64,000 bases of DNA from Macrothele yani (lineage: Eukaryota; Arthropoda; Arachnida; Araneae; Macrothelidae): contig CM076996.1 of the NCBI GenBank assembly GCA_039090855.1, positions 44,916,469 to 44,980,468 of the forward strand, given 5' to 3'. Below, in pieces: positions 1 to 12,309 of this stretch. The notes beneath the pieces are model-generated. The model was not told the origin of the DNA. It made no database searches and was given only the letters and a program-made list of their open reading frames with translations. Each line of letters begins with the position of its first letter. The first letter of the stretch is position 1. The position numbers were made by a program, and so were the translations under genes.

Positions 1-355
1 GGTGGAGACTAATATTCTTAGGTGGTTTGGCCATGTTGAAAGAATGGAGTGATGAGATGCTTACTAAGAAAATTTTTTCAGCCCAAGTGGCAGGGAAGAA
101 AGGCAGAGGAAGGCCAAGGAAGTCATGGGCAGATCAGATTTGAAAAAGATTATGAGTATGAAGGATAGAAGGTCTTGTGTATGTCATGTGATGAATGTCA
201 GTGATGCCCGAGGTGTGGGTCAAGATCGTTGTAAATGGAGAAGTTTGATACAGCAACAGTAAGTAAATAATCAGTTAAAAAGTTATCTGGTGGTTTGTAT
301 TTGCAGAGTTAACCTCTGAATCTCAGAGAACAACTTATGATATGTATGCATGTAT
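1..355 (+). mobile_element. LINE-B 3' end (C-terminal coding tail and 3' UTR), truncated by window edge
   Basis: The first 262 bases encode the C-terminal tail of a non-LTR retrotransposon, readable as WFGHVERM, then KGRGRPRKSW, then QDRCKW and SLIQQQ before a stop at about 260. The same tail occurs at 38470-38723 (+) and on the minus strand at 39975-40240, so this is a dispersed repeat and not a host gene. The UTR similarity, including a shared block around AACCTCTGAATCTCAGAGAA, runs to about 355. The frame is broken near 50 and a short stretch is missing near 140 compared with the copy at 38.5 kb. It is a dead copy. Confidence 0.8.
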
Positions 356-1757
356 AAAACGTATTGTGCTTTTGTGAAACAGGACATGATGTCATTTAAA
401 CATGCAGATAAAACTATTATATCGATAAACTCTAAATGAATATAAACCTCGAATTTCATATGGTTTTTCCATACAAGACATTTTACGGATATCATAAAGG
501 ATGTTAAAGTGCACTGATTTGAACACATCCGCATTAGTATGAATTCCGCAAGAACCGTAGCACTTATGTTATATATCAAACAAAATAAAAATATATAGCA
601 TTCCTTGCTTCTCCTTCCATTTACATTCGTAAAGAAAGACTGATTTTATTTTACTTCAGTGAAATAAGAAATGCTCCAAGCCCTTTTAAGAACAATTAAA
701 AAAATATAATTTTTAGACTAACTGCATTTTAATTAAGTCTGATACTTTGTGAAACTTTTTCATTCACATGGACAAGACAGGAGAGTTTAACCTGCGTTTC
801 AGGAATCATACCGGACAGGCGAGCAAAGATTGACCTGCATCTAGCATCTCAGAAATTCAGAGTTCTAGATGGTTAATATGTAAAGTAGAAAACAATCTTT
901 TGTTTTTACAGAAGCATTTTTAAAGGTGTGAAATGAAAACAAATATTTATCCAATTTCTGATTACAAACATAATTAAGAAGAAAGAAAAGTGAGGGGGCA
1001 AATGTGATGCGATGTTTCGCCCCTGCACACAAAAGAGTACGAGGCGATTGCCTCCCTCTGCCCCCACAGTTCCGATGCCGATATATGTGCAGATTTTTAG
1101 AATTTACCCAATTGAAAAAGTTCACCTTTCCTGTGAGTCATTTTGAAGATTCAGAATAAAATAGCAAATGCATGTAACACTAATGAAGTGACTTGCATTT
1201 TTTTTTATCATGGGGGAGATGTAAGGGTATTCCTGTCCATTGAAGCCCAGTCTCAGTAAGAATGCACCAAAATGTTGTGCACACACTGATTTCTCTTAGT
1301 ATGCATCATAAACTCATAACATATAATTACCCTGAAGGCATATTTTTATGTTCCTTGAGTAGAGGGAATTTTGGAGTCAGGGTTTGAGATACTTGAATTT
1401 ATTTTATTTTATAAAAATTCCAAGAAAAGTCCTTCAGTTTCTGAAATAAAAATTCTTGTTAAAGAAAAGTTCCTGATTTTTATATGAATGGGAAAATTGG
1501 TCTCTTTCCTTGTTTTAGTTAGCTGATGAAGTACAGATTATGATAGTGCTGTTGCTTGACTAGCTCAGATGGCAGCACAATGAGAGGGCAATGTCATGTG
1601 TACCAACAAGAACAGTATGAGGTAGATACTTCTGCAAAGATACATGTGTGTTACACACCCTTGCCAGAAAACTATGAACTTTGATATGCACAAACTTTGT
1701 GTATTGTAATTAATAATAAAGAACTGTACACAAACTATACTTTAAAAAAAAGTTCTG
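356..1757. other. intronic/intergenic sequence, no recognised gene
   Basis: AT-rich sequence with short ORFs only. I see no transposase, reverse transcriptase or conserved protein motif, and no convincing exon with splice sites. Confidence 0.6.
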
Positions 1758-1910
1758 TACTAGTAATCCGAATTTATTGGCATAAAATAGAATTCAAAGA
1801 ATTCTAATACAGTTTGCTGTCTGCCTTCCTTGAAAAAGCCATCTTGCTGATATGCAGAAGCTTGGAAACTTTGAATTCTATTTTATGCCAATAAATTTGG
1901 ATTATTAGTA
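1758..1910. repeat. small foldback element (inverted arms about 42 bp)
   Basis: The left arm 1758-1799 and right arm 1869-1910 are inverted copies with about two mismatches, both containing TTTATTGGCATAAAATAGAA. The 69-base centre includes CTTGAAAAAGCC and AGAAGCTTGGAAAC. That order resembles the stem-loop region in the arms of the Penelope-type foldbacks elsewhere in this window. It may be a solo pair of Penelope terminal repeats or a MITE. No target duplication was identified. Confidence 0.6.
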
Positions 1911-3239
1911 TAGTTTTACTATTGTAAGTTTTGTGTACATTGTACTGTGGTGAATGCAGATGTTATGGCATGATAGTTTGCCAAACTGTACCCAAGTGTT
2001 TGATACATAATTGTACATGTACCAGGAACTGGTACATGTTGCTGGTACATGCCTAGCATGAGGAAATGAAGACATCATTGACTTGGGAAAAGGCTTCATT
2101 ATGAGGATATGGGGACATCATTGACTTGGAAAAAGTCTTGATTATTTGTTAACACTTAGCTGATTCCTGATCACTTGAATCTTGGAAATCACTGGTCTTT
2201 CTTTGTACAGTGTAGATTCATGCTTTGGGTTTTTCCCCAGACATCTTTATGAAATAAGTAGTGAAGGAACCACACCTTTTTGAAGGCAGAACTGCAGTAT
2301 GAAGACTGTCTCCAAGAAAACAATTGCCAGATGATTTGGTTTAAGGTGTACCAGAATAGGCATGCCTCTGTGCAACAGAGTTCAGCTTAGCTGTGAAACT
2401 ACATCCGTACAGACAATGATAGGGGGATGATCTCATGATTGGATGAACAGACAATGATCTCATTGTCTGTGCAGGTATGGCTATGTATTGTTTTCCACTC
2501 ACATGTCAAAAAAATCACTTGTCTGCCTTAAAAAAGTATATATGATTAGCATGTTGTCTAGAATTCAAAGACTGGGTACAAATGAACTATGTGTTCTGAC
2601 AGGGGTTACTACATGCCGTTTTGCACTGAATCGGTCTGTAAACATCTGGCAACTGGTGTTTAAAGCCATACATCCAGTGTGTCTGCAGTCAACTGTTGAA
2701 GCCACAAGCATGATTATTCTTGTGTGGAACATATTCAGATTGCGGAGGTTGGCTAATTGTGTAATGCTCAGTCTTCTGACAGACTATGCATTCTTGAATG
2801 CTGTACATTTATCACATTAGATTTAGATGCCTTCAGGGTGAACATGCATGTCCTGTTGTGATTGGTTGGATGAGGAATCAAATGCCTTTTTATATTTTAT
2901 GACTCTGTTCACTCCCATACATCCAGTTTAATTGATAGCATCTTGAACAAGGTGTTTGCTGTCATCAGTTGAAATTAAGTGATTTTGGCCTAAACATATG
3001 CCAACTATTACAGCCAATTAGTTTGAGGAAATTGGGCCAATTCATCTCATGGCGCTTTGGCATTAATCTACAAGGTATGGTTTGAAATAATGAGACAGTG
3101 CTTGTGGTGAATGAAACGTGCAGTCTAGATCAAAAGTGAGTGGGACACCATTGATTTTGAACTGTCCATAACTGGAAACACAAAGTTCACCTCACTCTCT
3201 GCTTTAGTTCGGTGACACGTCACTGAAAGTAGATGTGTT
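1911..3239. other. no recognised gene; one 110-codon ORF of unknown origin
   Basis: The stretch contains an ORF at 2488-2820 (+) that matches nothing I recognise. Just upstream, 2300-2340 reads VSKKTIAR-like, which could be a helix-turn-helix scrap of a Tc1-type transposase, but nothing downstream supports that. I treat the region as decayed repeat or intron sequence. Confidence 0.4.
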
Positions 3240-4090
3240 GTTTGTCACATGTCGGGGAAATGCTTAGTTCAAGAACTGAGCAATAAATGAATGTGAAATT
3301 TCTGGGGAAATTAGAGAAAACACCTACCAAATCATTTAATATTTTAAGCAAGGCATATGGAGAAGAATTAATGCCTTGTGCATGTGTATTTGCATGGCAT
3401 AAGAGGTTCAGTGAAGGCCAGGAGAACATCAAAGACCATGAATGTTTAGGACATCCAATCACTTCAAAAACAATACAATGTGAAAAAAATTCAATGCAGT
3501 TGTTCAAACTAATCAATGACTGAGTATATGAATGGTAGCAAAAATGAGAAACACTGATAAGGCACATTTTAAATGAAAATCTGAACATGACAAAAGTTCG
3601 TGCCAAGATTGTCCCAAAGCTTCTCATGCCTGAACAAGAAGAAAATCGCAAGCGAATTTGTGCTGATATGCTGGGGTAAATTCAGGCAAACCCCAACCTT
3701 TTAGAAAGTGTTATCACTTGTGATGAAACCTGGATCTTCCCATACGACCGAGAAAAGAAAACACAGTCGATGCATTAGAAAACACCAACATCACCAAGGA
3801 TGAAGAAAGCCCAGAAAAGCATGTTAATTGTTTTCTTTGACATTAAAGATGTAATTTTGACCGAGTGGATTCCTGATGGATTGTTTCTGCTTACCGCATT
3901 TGGGCCGTGCAACTTTTTTCTTTTCTTCAAAGTCAAAGCTATACTGAAGAGGACCTGCTTTGAGTCAGTTATCGGGGTAAAGAAGAGAACAACTAAGCTT
4001 CTCAAACGTATCACACCAGATGAAGTACAGTACTGCTTTGCCCAGTAGAAGATCAGAATGCAGAAGTGCAATACATTGATGGTAATAAGA
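3240..4090 (+). pseudogene. mariner transposase remnant with internal deletion
   Basis: Starting at about 3287 the + strand reads NVKFLGKLEKT, then FAWHKRFSEGQ, matching the N-terminal HTH region of D,D34D mariner transposases. Further on come VRAKIVPKLL and VITCDETWIF, the first catalytic aspartate region, and LIVFFDIKDV. At about 3880 the protein jumps directly to a C-terminal segment (NFFLFFKVKA, then YCFAQ, KIRMQKC), so about 100-150 codons including the second and third catalytic residues are missing. Several stops and frameshifts are present, for example at 3522. I could not define terminal inverted repeats. It differs from the cecropia-like copy next door and belongs to another mariner lineage. 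Confidence 0.8.
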
Positions 4091-4325
4091 GTTAAAAATG
4101 TAAGTTCCTTATTTAATTAAACTTCTAGCATTAATCTCTATATTTAATAGCCATACTTTGTATATGGGTGTTTTGGGGCCCAGGTACTAATGGATATTAA
4201 TCAGTGTGTGCAGAGCACCCATTAAGTCACTGATCAAAAGGAAAGTCCCCCCCCCCCAAAAAAAAAAAAAAAAAACATTAAACTGAGATTGGCCATTTTT
4301 GAATTTTTGGTGGAATAGCAATCTA

Positions 4326-5614
4326 TTGGGTTGTCGGAAAAGTCATTACGTATTTTGGCACCCGATGGCGGTTGGGCGGCTTTGGAAGTACTAGAGGCAT
4401 GCGCCTCTCTGTTATCGCTATGGCATTTGACAGGTTCCAGTTCTACCTGCAGTCTAAAAGGAATAGTGAGCGATTTGGTTAATTTGCGGAGATTTGACAT
4501 CAAGTTGAAGATGAAGAACCAAACTGTGCATTTTCGCCATATTTTACTGTTTTACTTCCGTAAAGCTAAGAACGCGCTTCAAGCTTGTGAAAAGTTGCAC
4601 AAAGTGTACGGTGATAATGCTCTACAAGAACGTCAGTGCCAGTAGTGGTTTGCAAAATTCCGTGGTGCTGGTGATTTTGACCTCAACGATGCTCCTCGGT
4701 CCGGGAGGCCCACCGAGGTTGATCAAAACCAAATCAAGGCATTGATCGAGTCAGACCCACGTTACACGGCACGAGAGATTGCAGACACATTGCACATCCA
4801 TTATTCAAGCATTCACGGCCACCTGAAGAAGCTGGGATACGTAAGCAAGCTCAATATGTGGGTTCCTCATGAACTCAAAGAAGCTCAATTGACGGCGTAT
4901 ATAAACATCTGCAATATGCTCATTAAACATGAGAAAAACGATCCTTTTTTGAAGCGACTGATAACTGGTGACGAAAAGTGGATTGTGTACTACAATGTGC
5001 TGCGCAAATGGTCTTGGTTCCGACATGCTGCTTCGCCTCAAACGACATCCAAAGCAGACATTCATCAGCGGAAGGTTCTGGTCTCAGTGTGGTGGGATTT
5101 TAAAGGTGTCGTGTTTTTCGAGCTCCTACCACGTAACCAAACAATCAATTCGAATGTGTACTGTCGGCAATTGGACAGTTTGAACGAATCCATCATCCAG
5201 AAACGTCCAGAGCTCGTTCATCGAAAAGGTGTGTTCCATCACGACAACGCGAGACCACACACAAGTTTGATCACCCGCCAAAAATTATTGGAGCTTGGGT
5301 GGGATGTGTTGCCACACCCAGCATACTCGCCTGACCTTGCGCCGTCAGACTTCCACTTGTTTCATTCTCTTCAGTAGTCCTTGCGTGGTATAACGTTCAA
5401 TTCAGATGAGGCTGTAAATCTGCACCTTGTACAGTTTTTCGCCACGAAAGACAGGTCCTTCTATGAACGAGGCATTCTGCAGCTCACTGAAAGGTGGCAA
5501 AAGGTTATCGAACAAAACGGGCATTATATCATTGATTGATCTTTGTTCTTTCTATCAATAAAAGACCTTTGCAAAACATGGCTAAAATATGTCATGACTT
5601 TTTCGACAACCCAA
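4326..5614 (+). mobile_element. cecropia-like mariner element, complete with TIRs and TA target duplication
   Basis: The ends are inverted repeats: 4326 starts TTGGGTTGTCGGAAAAGTCA and the right end at 5592-5614 is its reverse complement with one mismatch. TA dinucleotides flank both ends (4324-4325 and 5615-5616), as required for mariner insertion. At 1289 bp it has the normal length of a full mariner. It carries one transposase frame, described separately. Its protein most resembles the cecropia subfamily, the group of human Hsmar1, with a WVPHEL linker and CDEKW-like first catalytic block. It is the best preserved DNA transposon in the window. Confidence 0.93.
4511..5539 (+). pseudogene. 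mariner transposase (D,D34D), one frame with two premature stops
   Basis: One continuous frame from ATG at 4511 to TGA at 5537-5539 gives 342 codons, the usual length of mariner transposases. The order is: HTH DNA-binding region; GRPTEVD linker; WVPHEL motif; TGDEKW with the first catalytic Asp at about residue 154; HHDNARPH with the second at about 245; and PSDFHLF with the third at about 280. The last two are separated by exactly 34 residues. Only two lesions are visible: TAG at 4643-4645 after QCQ and TAG at 5375-5377 after FHSLQ. No frameshift was seen. The triad is intact, so inactivation is recent in evolutionary terms. The cut-and-paste reaction is family knowledge. Confidence 0.92.
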
Positions 5615-5616
5615 TA

Positions 5617-6480
5617 ATTTCCTTCTTTTTGGTACTGCTACCCATAAACAATTATTCATTACAACAAAGGTGTATGTTGTAAACAAAGCTTATATTTAAG
5701 TCTCTTCATATCTATTTGGTGCAGGTGAAAGGATATGAGATTTGTGCATTTATGAGAAAACTTGGTGAAAGCCCATTAATAATGATGGGGAAACAAAAAA
5801 ATATGTTGAGTAATTTTTTAATAACCAGGTATTCTTTTTGTTTATGATGTCCAGATGAAAGTATGTTTCATGGCCAATTACAACAATCAACATTATAACA
5901 ATAAAAAAGTATATTGCTTGAGGCAGAGATTCAACAATTAAAATAGGCAAGTGCTCGTTCCACTGTGCCACCAAAATAGGAAAAATGTTCAAACATTCAA
6001 ACAAAGGAAATTATATTGCTTGTGATAAATTACTGTGAAAAGAATATGAACTGCTCTCTGCTTGTGAAACACTTCCAAAGTCCTGTTTTAGAATCATACA
6101 TTAAGTGATGAAAGAAGAGATGAAAATAACTTGATTAAAAAAACTGCTTTCGCACTCACATAGAAACAGTGGTGCACACTGGGAGGGTCCAATGTGCACC
6201 ACTGGGCACACTGGACCCTCCCGAAGATTGCCCTTGTCCTTCACTCATCAGATGAAGAAAACAAATAATGTTCTTTTAATATACATTATTGTGACTATGA
6301 CTAAATTAAAAAAAAATAGTCTTTGTGTACAGGATTTTATTATTTTCGTTATGAGCAATTATTTACCTGTAGGTCTTTGTTCTAGTTTTCACAATGACTT
6401 ATTTTTCTGTGTGTCTCGACATACAATGATTATCAAATTTGCCTTACTTATTCAAAGGAGTAATATCTTTTAACTTGTGG
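5617..6480. other. no recognised gene
   Basis: AT-rich filler. A short imperfect palindrome lies at 6169-6236, where GTGGTGCACACTGGGAGGG and its inverted counterpart alternate. No coding motif was found. Confidence 0.55.
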
Positions 6481-6483
6481 CCC

Positions 6484-6515
<32 letters not shown>

Positions 6516-9031
6516 CATTGTCAACCATTATCAATCCACTGCTGGATGAAGGTCTCTCCAAGTTTCTTCCACAACAGTCTGTCTTGTGCCAGTCTCCTCC
6601 ATCTTACTCCTGCATGCCTTCGAATTTCATCAACCCATCTCCCATGTGGTCTTCTTTTGGATCTTTTCCTGTCCCTTGGAATCCAGTCTAAAATTTCAGT
6701 TGTCCATCGGTGGTCTGTCCTTTTGGCAATATGTCCAGCCCATTGCCATTTCAGAGATTTTACTCTGATCTTCATATCTTACACTCTTGTCATTTTCCTG
6801 ATCCACGAGGTCCTCTTCTTATTTCTCCTGGCTAGACCAAGCATGCACCTGTCCATGCTTCTTTGAGTTGTCTGCAGTCTTTGTATGTCTTTTTTAATTA
6901 AGGTCCAGGTCTCTGCTCCATACATCATAAGCACTGGAAGGATGCCTTGATCTAACACTTTTCTTTTAAGACTTAATGGCATATTGCTCTTAAAAATTGT
7001 AGTTTCTTCCAAAAGCTCTCCATCCAGGTTTTATAATTCAATTAATTTCTTCATCAATGTGACCCTGGCTTGATATTTGCTGTCAAAGGTAAATGTAGGT
7101 GTTGTTTATCTCCAGTATTTCCATATCAGTTAATAAATCTTCATTTTGTGTAAAAGCATTGTACATCACATTTTTAATCCCACTTCTTAACTCTTGTCAG
7201 CAAGTGCCTGGATCATACTCTGCAGCTCTGAAGGAGTAGTTGCAAAAATGACTACTTCATCAGCAAAACGAAGGTGAGTTAATCTCCATTAATCTTTATC
7301 CCTTTGTTTTCCCAGTTCAATGATTGAAAGACATTTTGCAATGTGGCATTCAAGAGTTTGGAAGATACAATGTCACCTTGTCTCACTCCCTTTCTAATTT
7401 TTATTGGTGCTGTATTCTCAAATAGCCAATCCTTTGCACTTGCATTTTCATAGATGTTATTAATAATACTAATGCATGCATCTTCAATACCACACAGGAT
7501 TTCAAAGCCATTGTAATTACTGATGGTTTCACAGAATCAAAGGCCTTTTCATAATCAATAAAAGCCATGCATAATGGGAGTTCATATTCTTTCATTCTTT
7601 CAGTTAGTTCTCTCAGTACATGGATATGATCTATAGTGTTGTAGCCACTCCTAAATTTAGCTTGTTCTCTCAGTTGAGCAATGTCCAGTGTTACCTTCAA
7701 GCAATGTGAAGAACTTTAATGAAGATTTTATAAGCCACTGATAGGAGGCTGATGGGCCTGTAGTTCCCGAGAACCTCTTTGTCACCTTTTTTATGTAGCA
7801 GGATCATTGTAGCTTTATTTCAGTCCTCAGGAATTTTTCCTTCATTGAGACATGTAGTGAAAACTTGGGAAAGTGTAGTTTCAATTTCTCCAATTGCTTC
7901 TTGTATGATGTCTATGGTAATACCATCTTCTTCTGGAGCTCTTCCCTGTTTCATGTTCTTGATTGCATGTGTAACTTCTTCCAGGAGGACTGGAAGAACT
8001 CTGGTACTGGTACCTTTTGTAATGTCTAGAGTACATGTATAATCCCTTTCATATAGTTTTGAGTAGAAATCTTTCTCTCTTGTCAAAATTTTGCCTCTAT
8101 TTTTTGTTACAGAACCATCTTCTTTTCGCAGTGCCGTAATGTTTTCTTCCCTTACTGAGATGTCCCTTTGCTCTCTTCAGGCCTAGGTTGTTTTCGATTG
8201 CTTTCCTCACTAGGTCACAATTGAATTTCCAAGTCTTTAGTGATACGTTTTTGTACTGTCTTGCATAACGCTACATATTCCACTTTGGAAGTTACATCTC
8301 CTTTTTTTGTACTCATCTTCTCTTTTGCATCAGAATTTTTGTTTTTCCTGATATTTGTTCATGTGCAACTTGTCTTAGCACCACCTATTTTTGTTGCTGT
8401 TTCAATAAGAGCCTTGGTTAGTTTTCTGTTAACTTCAGCAATGTCCACTTCCAATGTTAGACCTTCTAGAGCAGAGAATCTGTTCCTCAGTTCCAATTTG
8501 AAGGTATTATGATGTTTTTTAAGGTTGGTCATGTCAGTACATTTTGTTTGAATCAAAATGTACTGACATGACCAACCATGTTAGTACATTTGCTTCAAAC
8601 AAAATTGTTTATAAGTATGAGCTTGCTTTACTTATAAACACTTATGAGCTTTGCCATGCTTGAGTTTAGCGTTGAGGAGCATCTTACATCTCACCATTCT
8701 ATGCACTGCAGTCTTCCATGACAAATTTCATGTTACACATAGTAAAATCAATTTCACTTGTCATCCCATTAGGATGTCTCCATGTCCATTTGTGGATTTT
8801 TCTCAGTTCATGGTGAAAAACCTTTCTGCCTCTGCAAACTCTACAATAGTATTTCCACGCTGGTTTCTGTTGTGGTGACCGAATTTACCTACAGAAGTTT
8901 CATTCTGTTTCTGTTGCCCTATTTTCGCATTGAAATCTCCCATAATGATATTCAAGTGCTGCTTGCCTTTGTTATTTAGATGCCGAATTTCCTCATAAAA
9001 TTCTTCAATTTCTTCCTGAAGAGGACTTGTG
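6481..9031 (-). mobile_element. RTE-type LINE copy C, 5'-truncated, degraded
   Basis: This is a minus-strand copy of the RTE family represented in full by 9032-12216. Read 3' to 5', it shows: a 3' tail running into (TA)n(TG)n at 6487-6515; the C-terminal tail with WAGHIAKRTDHRW and DWIPRDRKR (6521-6775); thumb and palm pieces (7401-7700, FIDYEKAFDS); the LYERDYTC and GRAPEEDGIT region (7820-8086); and part of the endonuclease up to 9031. Frames are broken many times. The copy stops abruptly at 9031, exactly where the 3' tail of the next copy begins. A perfect 23 bp hairpin at 8523-8577 is specific to this copy. Confidence 0.88.
8523..8577. repeat. perfect 23-bp inverted repeat inside RTE copy C
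   Basis: Arms 8523-8545 and 8555-8577 are exact reverse complements around a 9-base loop. The left arm follows the RTE sequence found at 11091-11113 of the full copy; the right arm is an inverted duplicate absent there. It is a local foldback duplication created in or after this insertion. Confidence 0.85.
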
Positions 9032-12000
9032 ATATATATATATCATCATCATCGTCAACCATTATCAATCCACTGCTGGGCGAAGGTCTCCCCAAGTTTC
9101 CTCCACAACGGTCTGTCTTGTGCCAGAGTCCTCCATGTCACTCCTGCATACTTTCGAATTTCATCCACCCATCTCCCATGTGGTCTTCTTCTGGGTCTTT
9201 TCCTGTCCCTTGGAATCCAATCTAAAGATTTGGCTGTCCATCGATGATCTATCCTTCTGGCAGTATGTCCAGCCCGTTGCCATTTCAGGGATTTAACTCT
9301 GATCATGATGTCTTCCACTCTTGTCATTTTTCTGATCCACGAGTTCCTCTTCTTATCTCTCCTGGTTACACCAAGCATGCACCTCTTCATGCTACTTTGA
9401 GTTGTCTGCAGCCTTTGTACATCTTTTTTAGTTAAGGTCCACGTCTCTGCACCATACGTAAGCACTGGAAGGATGCATTGATCAAACACTTTTCTTTTAA
9501 GACATAAGGGCATATTGCTCTTGAAAATTATGCTGTTTCTTCAAAAAGCTCTCCAGGCAAGTTTTGTACGCCGATTAATTTCTTCATCAATGTGACCCTC
9601 ACTTGATATCTGCTGTCCAAGATAAACGTACGTGCCTGTTATCTCCAGCTTTTCTCCATCAATCGATAAATCTTCATTTCTTGTAAAAGCATTGAACATC
9701 ACTTTTGTCTTATGAAAGTTCATTTTTAATCCCACTTCTTTACTCTTGTCAGCAAGTTCCTGGATCATACTCTGCAGCTCTGATGGGGTAGTTGCAAAAA
9801 TGACTACGTCATCAGCAAAACGAAGGTGGGTTAGATAATTTCCATTAATCTTTATCCCCTTGTTTTCCCAACTCAGCGACTGAAAGACACCCTCCAATGT
9901 GGCATTAAAGAGCTTCGGAGATATGGTGTCACCTTGTCTCACTCCTTTTCCAATTTTTATGTGTGTTGTATTTTCAAACAGTCGAATCTTTGCACTTGCA
10001 TTTTCATTGATGTTATTAATAATATTAATGTATGCATCTTCAATACTGCAAGATTTCAGAGCCATTGTAACTGCTGATGGTTTCATGGAATCAAAGGCTT
10101 TTTCATAATCGATAAAAGCCATGCATAATGGAAGTTCACATTCCCTCGCTCTTTCAATTAGTTCTCTCAGTACGTGGATGTGATCTATTGTGCTGTAGCC
10201 ACTCCTGAATCCAGCTTGTTCTCTCGGTTGAGCCATGTCCAGTGTTACCTTCAAGTGGTGTGAAAGAACTTTAGTGAAGATTTTATAAACCACTGATAGG
10301 AGGCTGATAGGTTTGTAGTTCCCGAGATCCTCAATATCACCTTTTTTATGTAGCAGGATCATTGTAGCTGTGTTCCAATCCTCAGGAATCTTCCCTTCAT
10401 TAAGGCATCAAGTGAAAATTTGGGCGAGTACTGTTTCAATTTCTCCATTTGCTTCTTGTATGATGTCTACAGTAATTCCATCTTCTCCTGGAGCTTTTCC
10501 CCGCTTCATGCTTTTGATTGCATGTGCAACTTCTGCTGGGAGGACTGGAGGAACTCTGGTACTGGTATCTTTCATGATGTCTGGAGTACATGTATCATCC
10601 CTCTCATATAATTTGGAGTAGAAATCTTTCACTCTTGTCAAAATTTCGTCTCTATTTCTTGTTACAGAACCATCTTCTTTTCTCAGTGCCATAATCTGTT
10701 TTCTTCCCTTACTGAGATGTCCCTTTGCTATCTTTAGGCTTTGGTTGTTTTCAATTGCTTTCCTCACTAGTTCACTGTTGAATTTTCTTACGTCTTCAGT
10801 GATACTTTTTCTTACTGTCTTGCATAGCTCTATATATTCCACTTTGGAAGTCACATCTTCTTTAGTTGTCCTCATCTCTCTTCTTTTTTGCATCAACATT
10901 TTGGTTTTTCCTGATAATTTGTTCACATGCAACTTGTTCTTAGACCCAGCTAATTTTGTTGCTGTTTTCATAAGAGCTTTGGTTACTTTTCTGTTAACTT
11001 CAGAAATATCCACTTCTTCCAATGTTAGGCCTTTTAAAGCAGAGAATCTGTTCTTCAGTTCCAACTTGAAGGTAGTATGGTATTTTTTAAGGTTGGTTAT
11101 GTCAATAGATTTTGTTTGTCTTATGAGCTTGCCACGTTCAAGTTTAGTGTTGAGGTGCATCTTACATCTTACCAATCTATGGTCACTACCTGTGTTGAAC
11201 TTGTTTAGCACACTGCAGTCTTCTATGACGAATTTTTTGTTACACATAATAAAATCAATTTCACTTGTCGTCCCATTTGGATGTCTCCATGTCCATTTCC
11301 TGTGTGGCTTTTTCTTGAAAAAGAAGTTCAAGATGAAAAACCCTTCTGCCTCTGCAAACTCAACTTGAGTATTTCTACGCTGGTTTTTGTTGTCGTGACC
11401 GAATTTACCTACTGAAGTTTCATTCTGTTGCCGTTGCCCTATTTTTGCATTGAAATCTCCCATAATTATCTTCAAGTGCTGCTTACCTTTATTATTTAGA
11501 TGACGAATTTCCTCATAAAATTCTTCAATTTCTTCTTCAGGATGACTTGTGGTGGGTGCATAAGTTTGAATAATCTGAGCCTGGTATCTTTTTGAGATTT
11601 GGATAACGAGTCGTGCAGCTCTGTCAGAGGAACTTTCATCTTCTACAACTTCATCCGTCAGTTTCTTGTTTATTATAAATCCAACACCACTAGTTCTGCC
11701 AGTATCTGTCCCATGATAGTAGAAGAGATGTCCACTTTTCAGTTCAATGAGATCTTCTCCTTTTCTCCTTACCTCACTTAGCCCGACGATGTCCCACTTG
11801 ATCCTTTGTAGTTCCTCTTCCAATTCAAAAAGCCTTGAATCAGAAGATAGGGAGCGTCCGTTATACGTAGCCAAGGTCAGCATCAGATGGCAGCCTAGTC
11901 CGGTCCTCCAGGGATTCTTAGCACCCTCTGCCTTCATGTCGCACTGGCCGCTGCCTTGGCCAGGTACATTCCAGCCGCCGGAGACTGAGGGCCCAGATTT

Positions 12001-12216
12001 AAGTTGTGGAATCATTTTGGAAGTGTTTGGCCATAACTCACCACGCTGGCCAAGCGCGGGTTGGGGAGTGTGGGATAGCATTTCCTCTAATCCCGATGGT
12101 ATAGTTATACCGCTATTGGCGGTCGTCAGAGCCCCTTTATGGGAACTGGATGCACCACGAGAAGGCGGGGTTGACATTTGTCAAGGAGAGGCTGTGATGT
12201 TACGCATCACTTGACC
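9032..12216 (-). mobile_element. RTE-type LINE copy A, full length (about 3.2 kb)
   Basis: This is a complete minus-strand non-LTR retrotransposon of 3.19 kb, the usual size for RTE elements. The 3' end (left) finishes in short ATC/GATGATG-like repeats and (TA)n at 9032-9060, typical of RTE tails, and has no poly-A. The 5' end at about 12216 is followed by (AT)n(AG)n. It has one ORF with an N-terminal apurinic-type endonuclease, a reverse transcriptase and a basic C-terminal tail. Four other fragments of the family lie in this window: 6481-9031, 12310-12915, 22418-22931 and 24413-24530. Confidence 0.92.
9055..12177 (-). pseudogene. RTE ORF: endonuclease plus reverse transcriptase, one frame, two TGA stops
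   Basis: A single reading frame runs from ATG at 12177 to the stop at 9055, about 1040 codons. It is interrupted only by TGA at 10408-10410 and TGA at 9541-9543. After about 100 non-conserved residues comes an APE-type endonuclease: LATYNGRSL, GLSEVRRKGE (catalytic Glu), QTYAPTTS, MGDFNAKIG and GSDHRLVR. The reverse transcriptase follows: GKAPGEDGIT, PISLLSVVYKI, AFIDYEKAFDS (motif A Asp), GVRQGDTISP, RFADDVVIFA (motif C Asp-Asp) and GLKMNFHKTKVM. The C-terminal tail carries GHTARRIDHRW and DWIPRDRKRPRRRPHGRW, then ends QQWIDNG. All key residues are intact. The first TGA replaces a codon that reads ACA (Thr) in copy C. Confidence 0.9.
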
Positions 12217-12217
12217 T

Positions 12218-12307
<90 letters not shown>
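12217..12307. repeat. (AT)n(AG)n microsatellite
   Basis: An (AT) run at about 12221-12262 is followed directly by an (AG) run at about 12263-12307. It separates two head-to-head RTE copies, A on the minus strand and B on the plus strand. Confidence 0.95.

Positions 12308-12309
<2 letters not shown>

Noticed and set aside
2488..2820. 110-codon ORF as a host gene
   Set aside because: No conserved motif, splice context or resemblance; similar-length random ORFs are frequent here.
10745..11368. 207-codon ORF on the + strand
   Set aside because: Antisense shadow of the RTE endonuclease frame on the minus strand.
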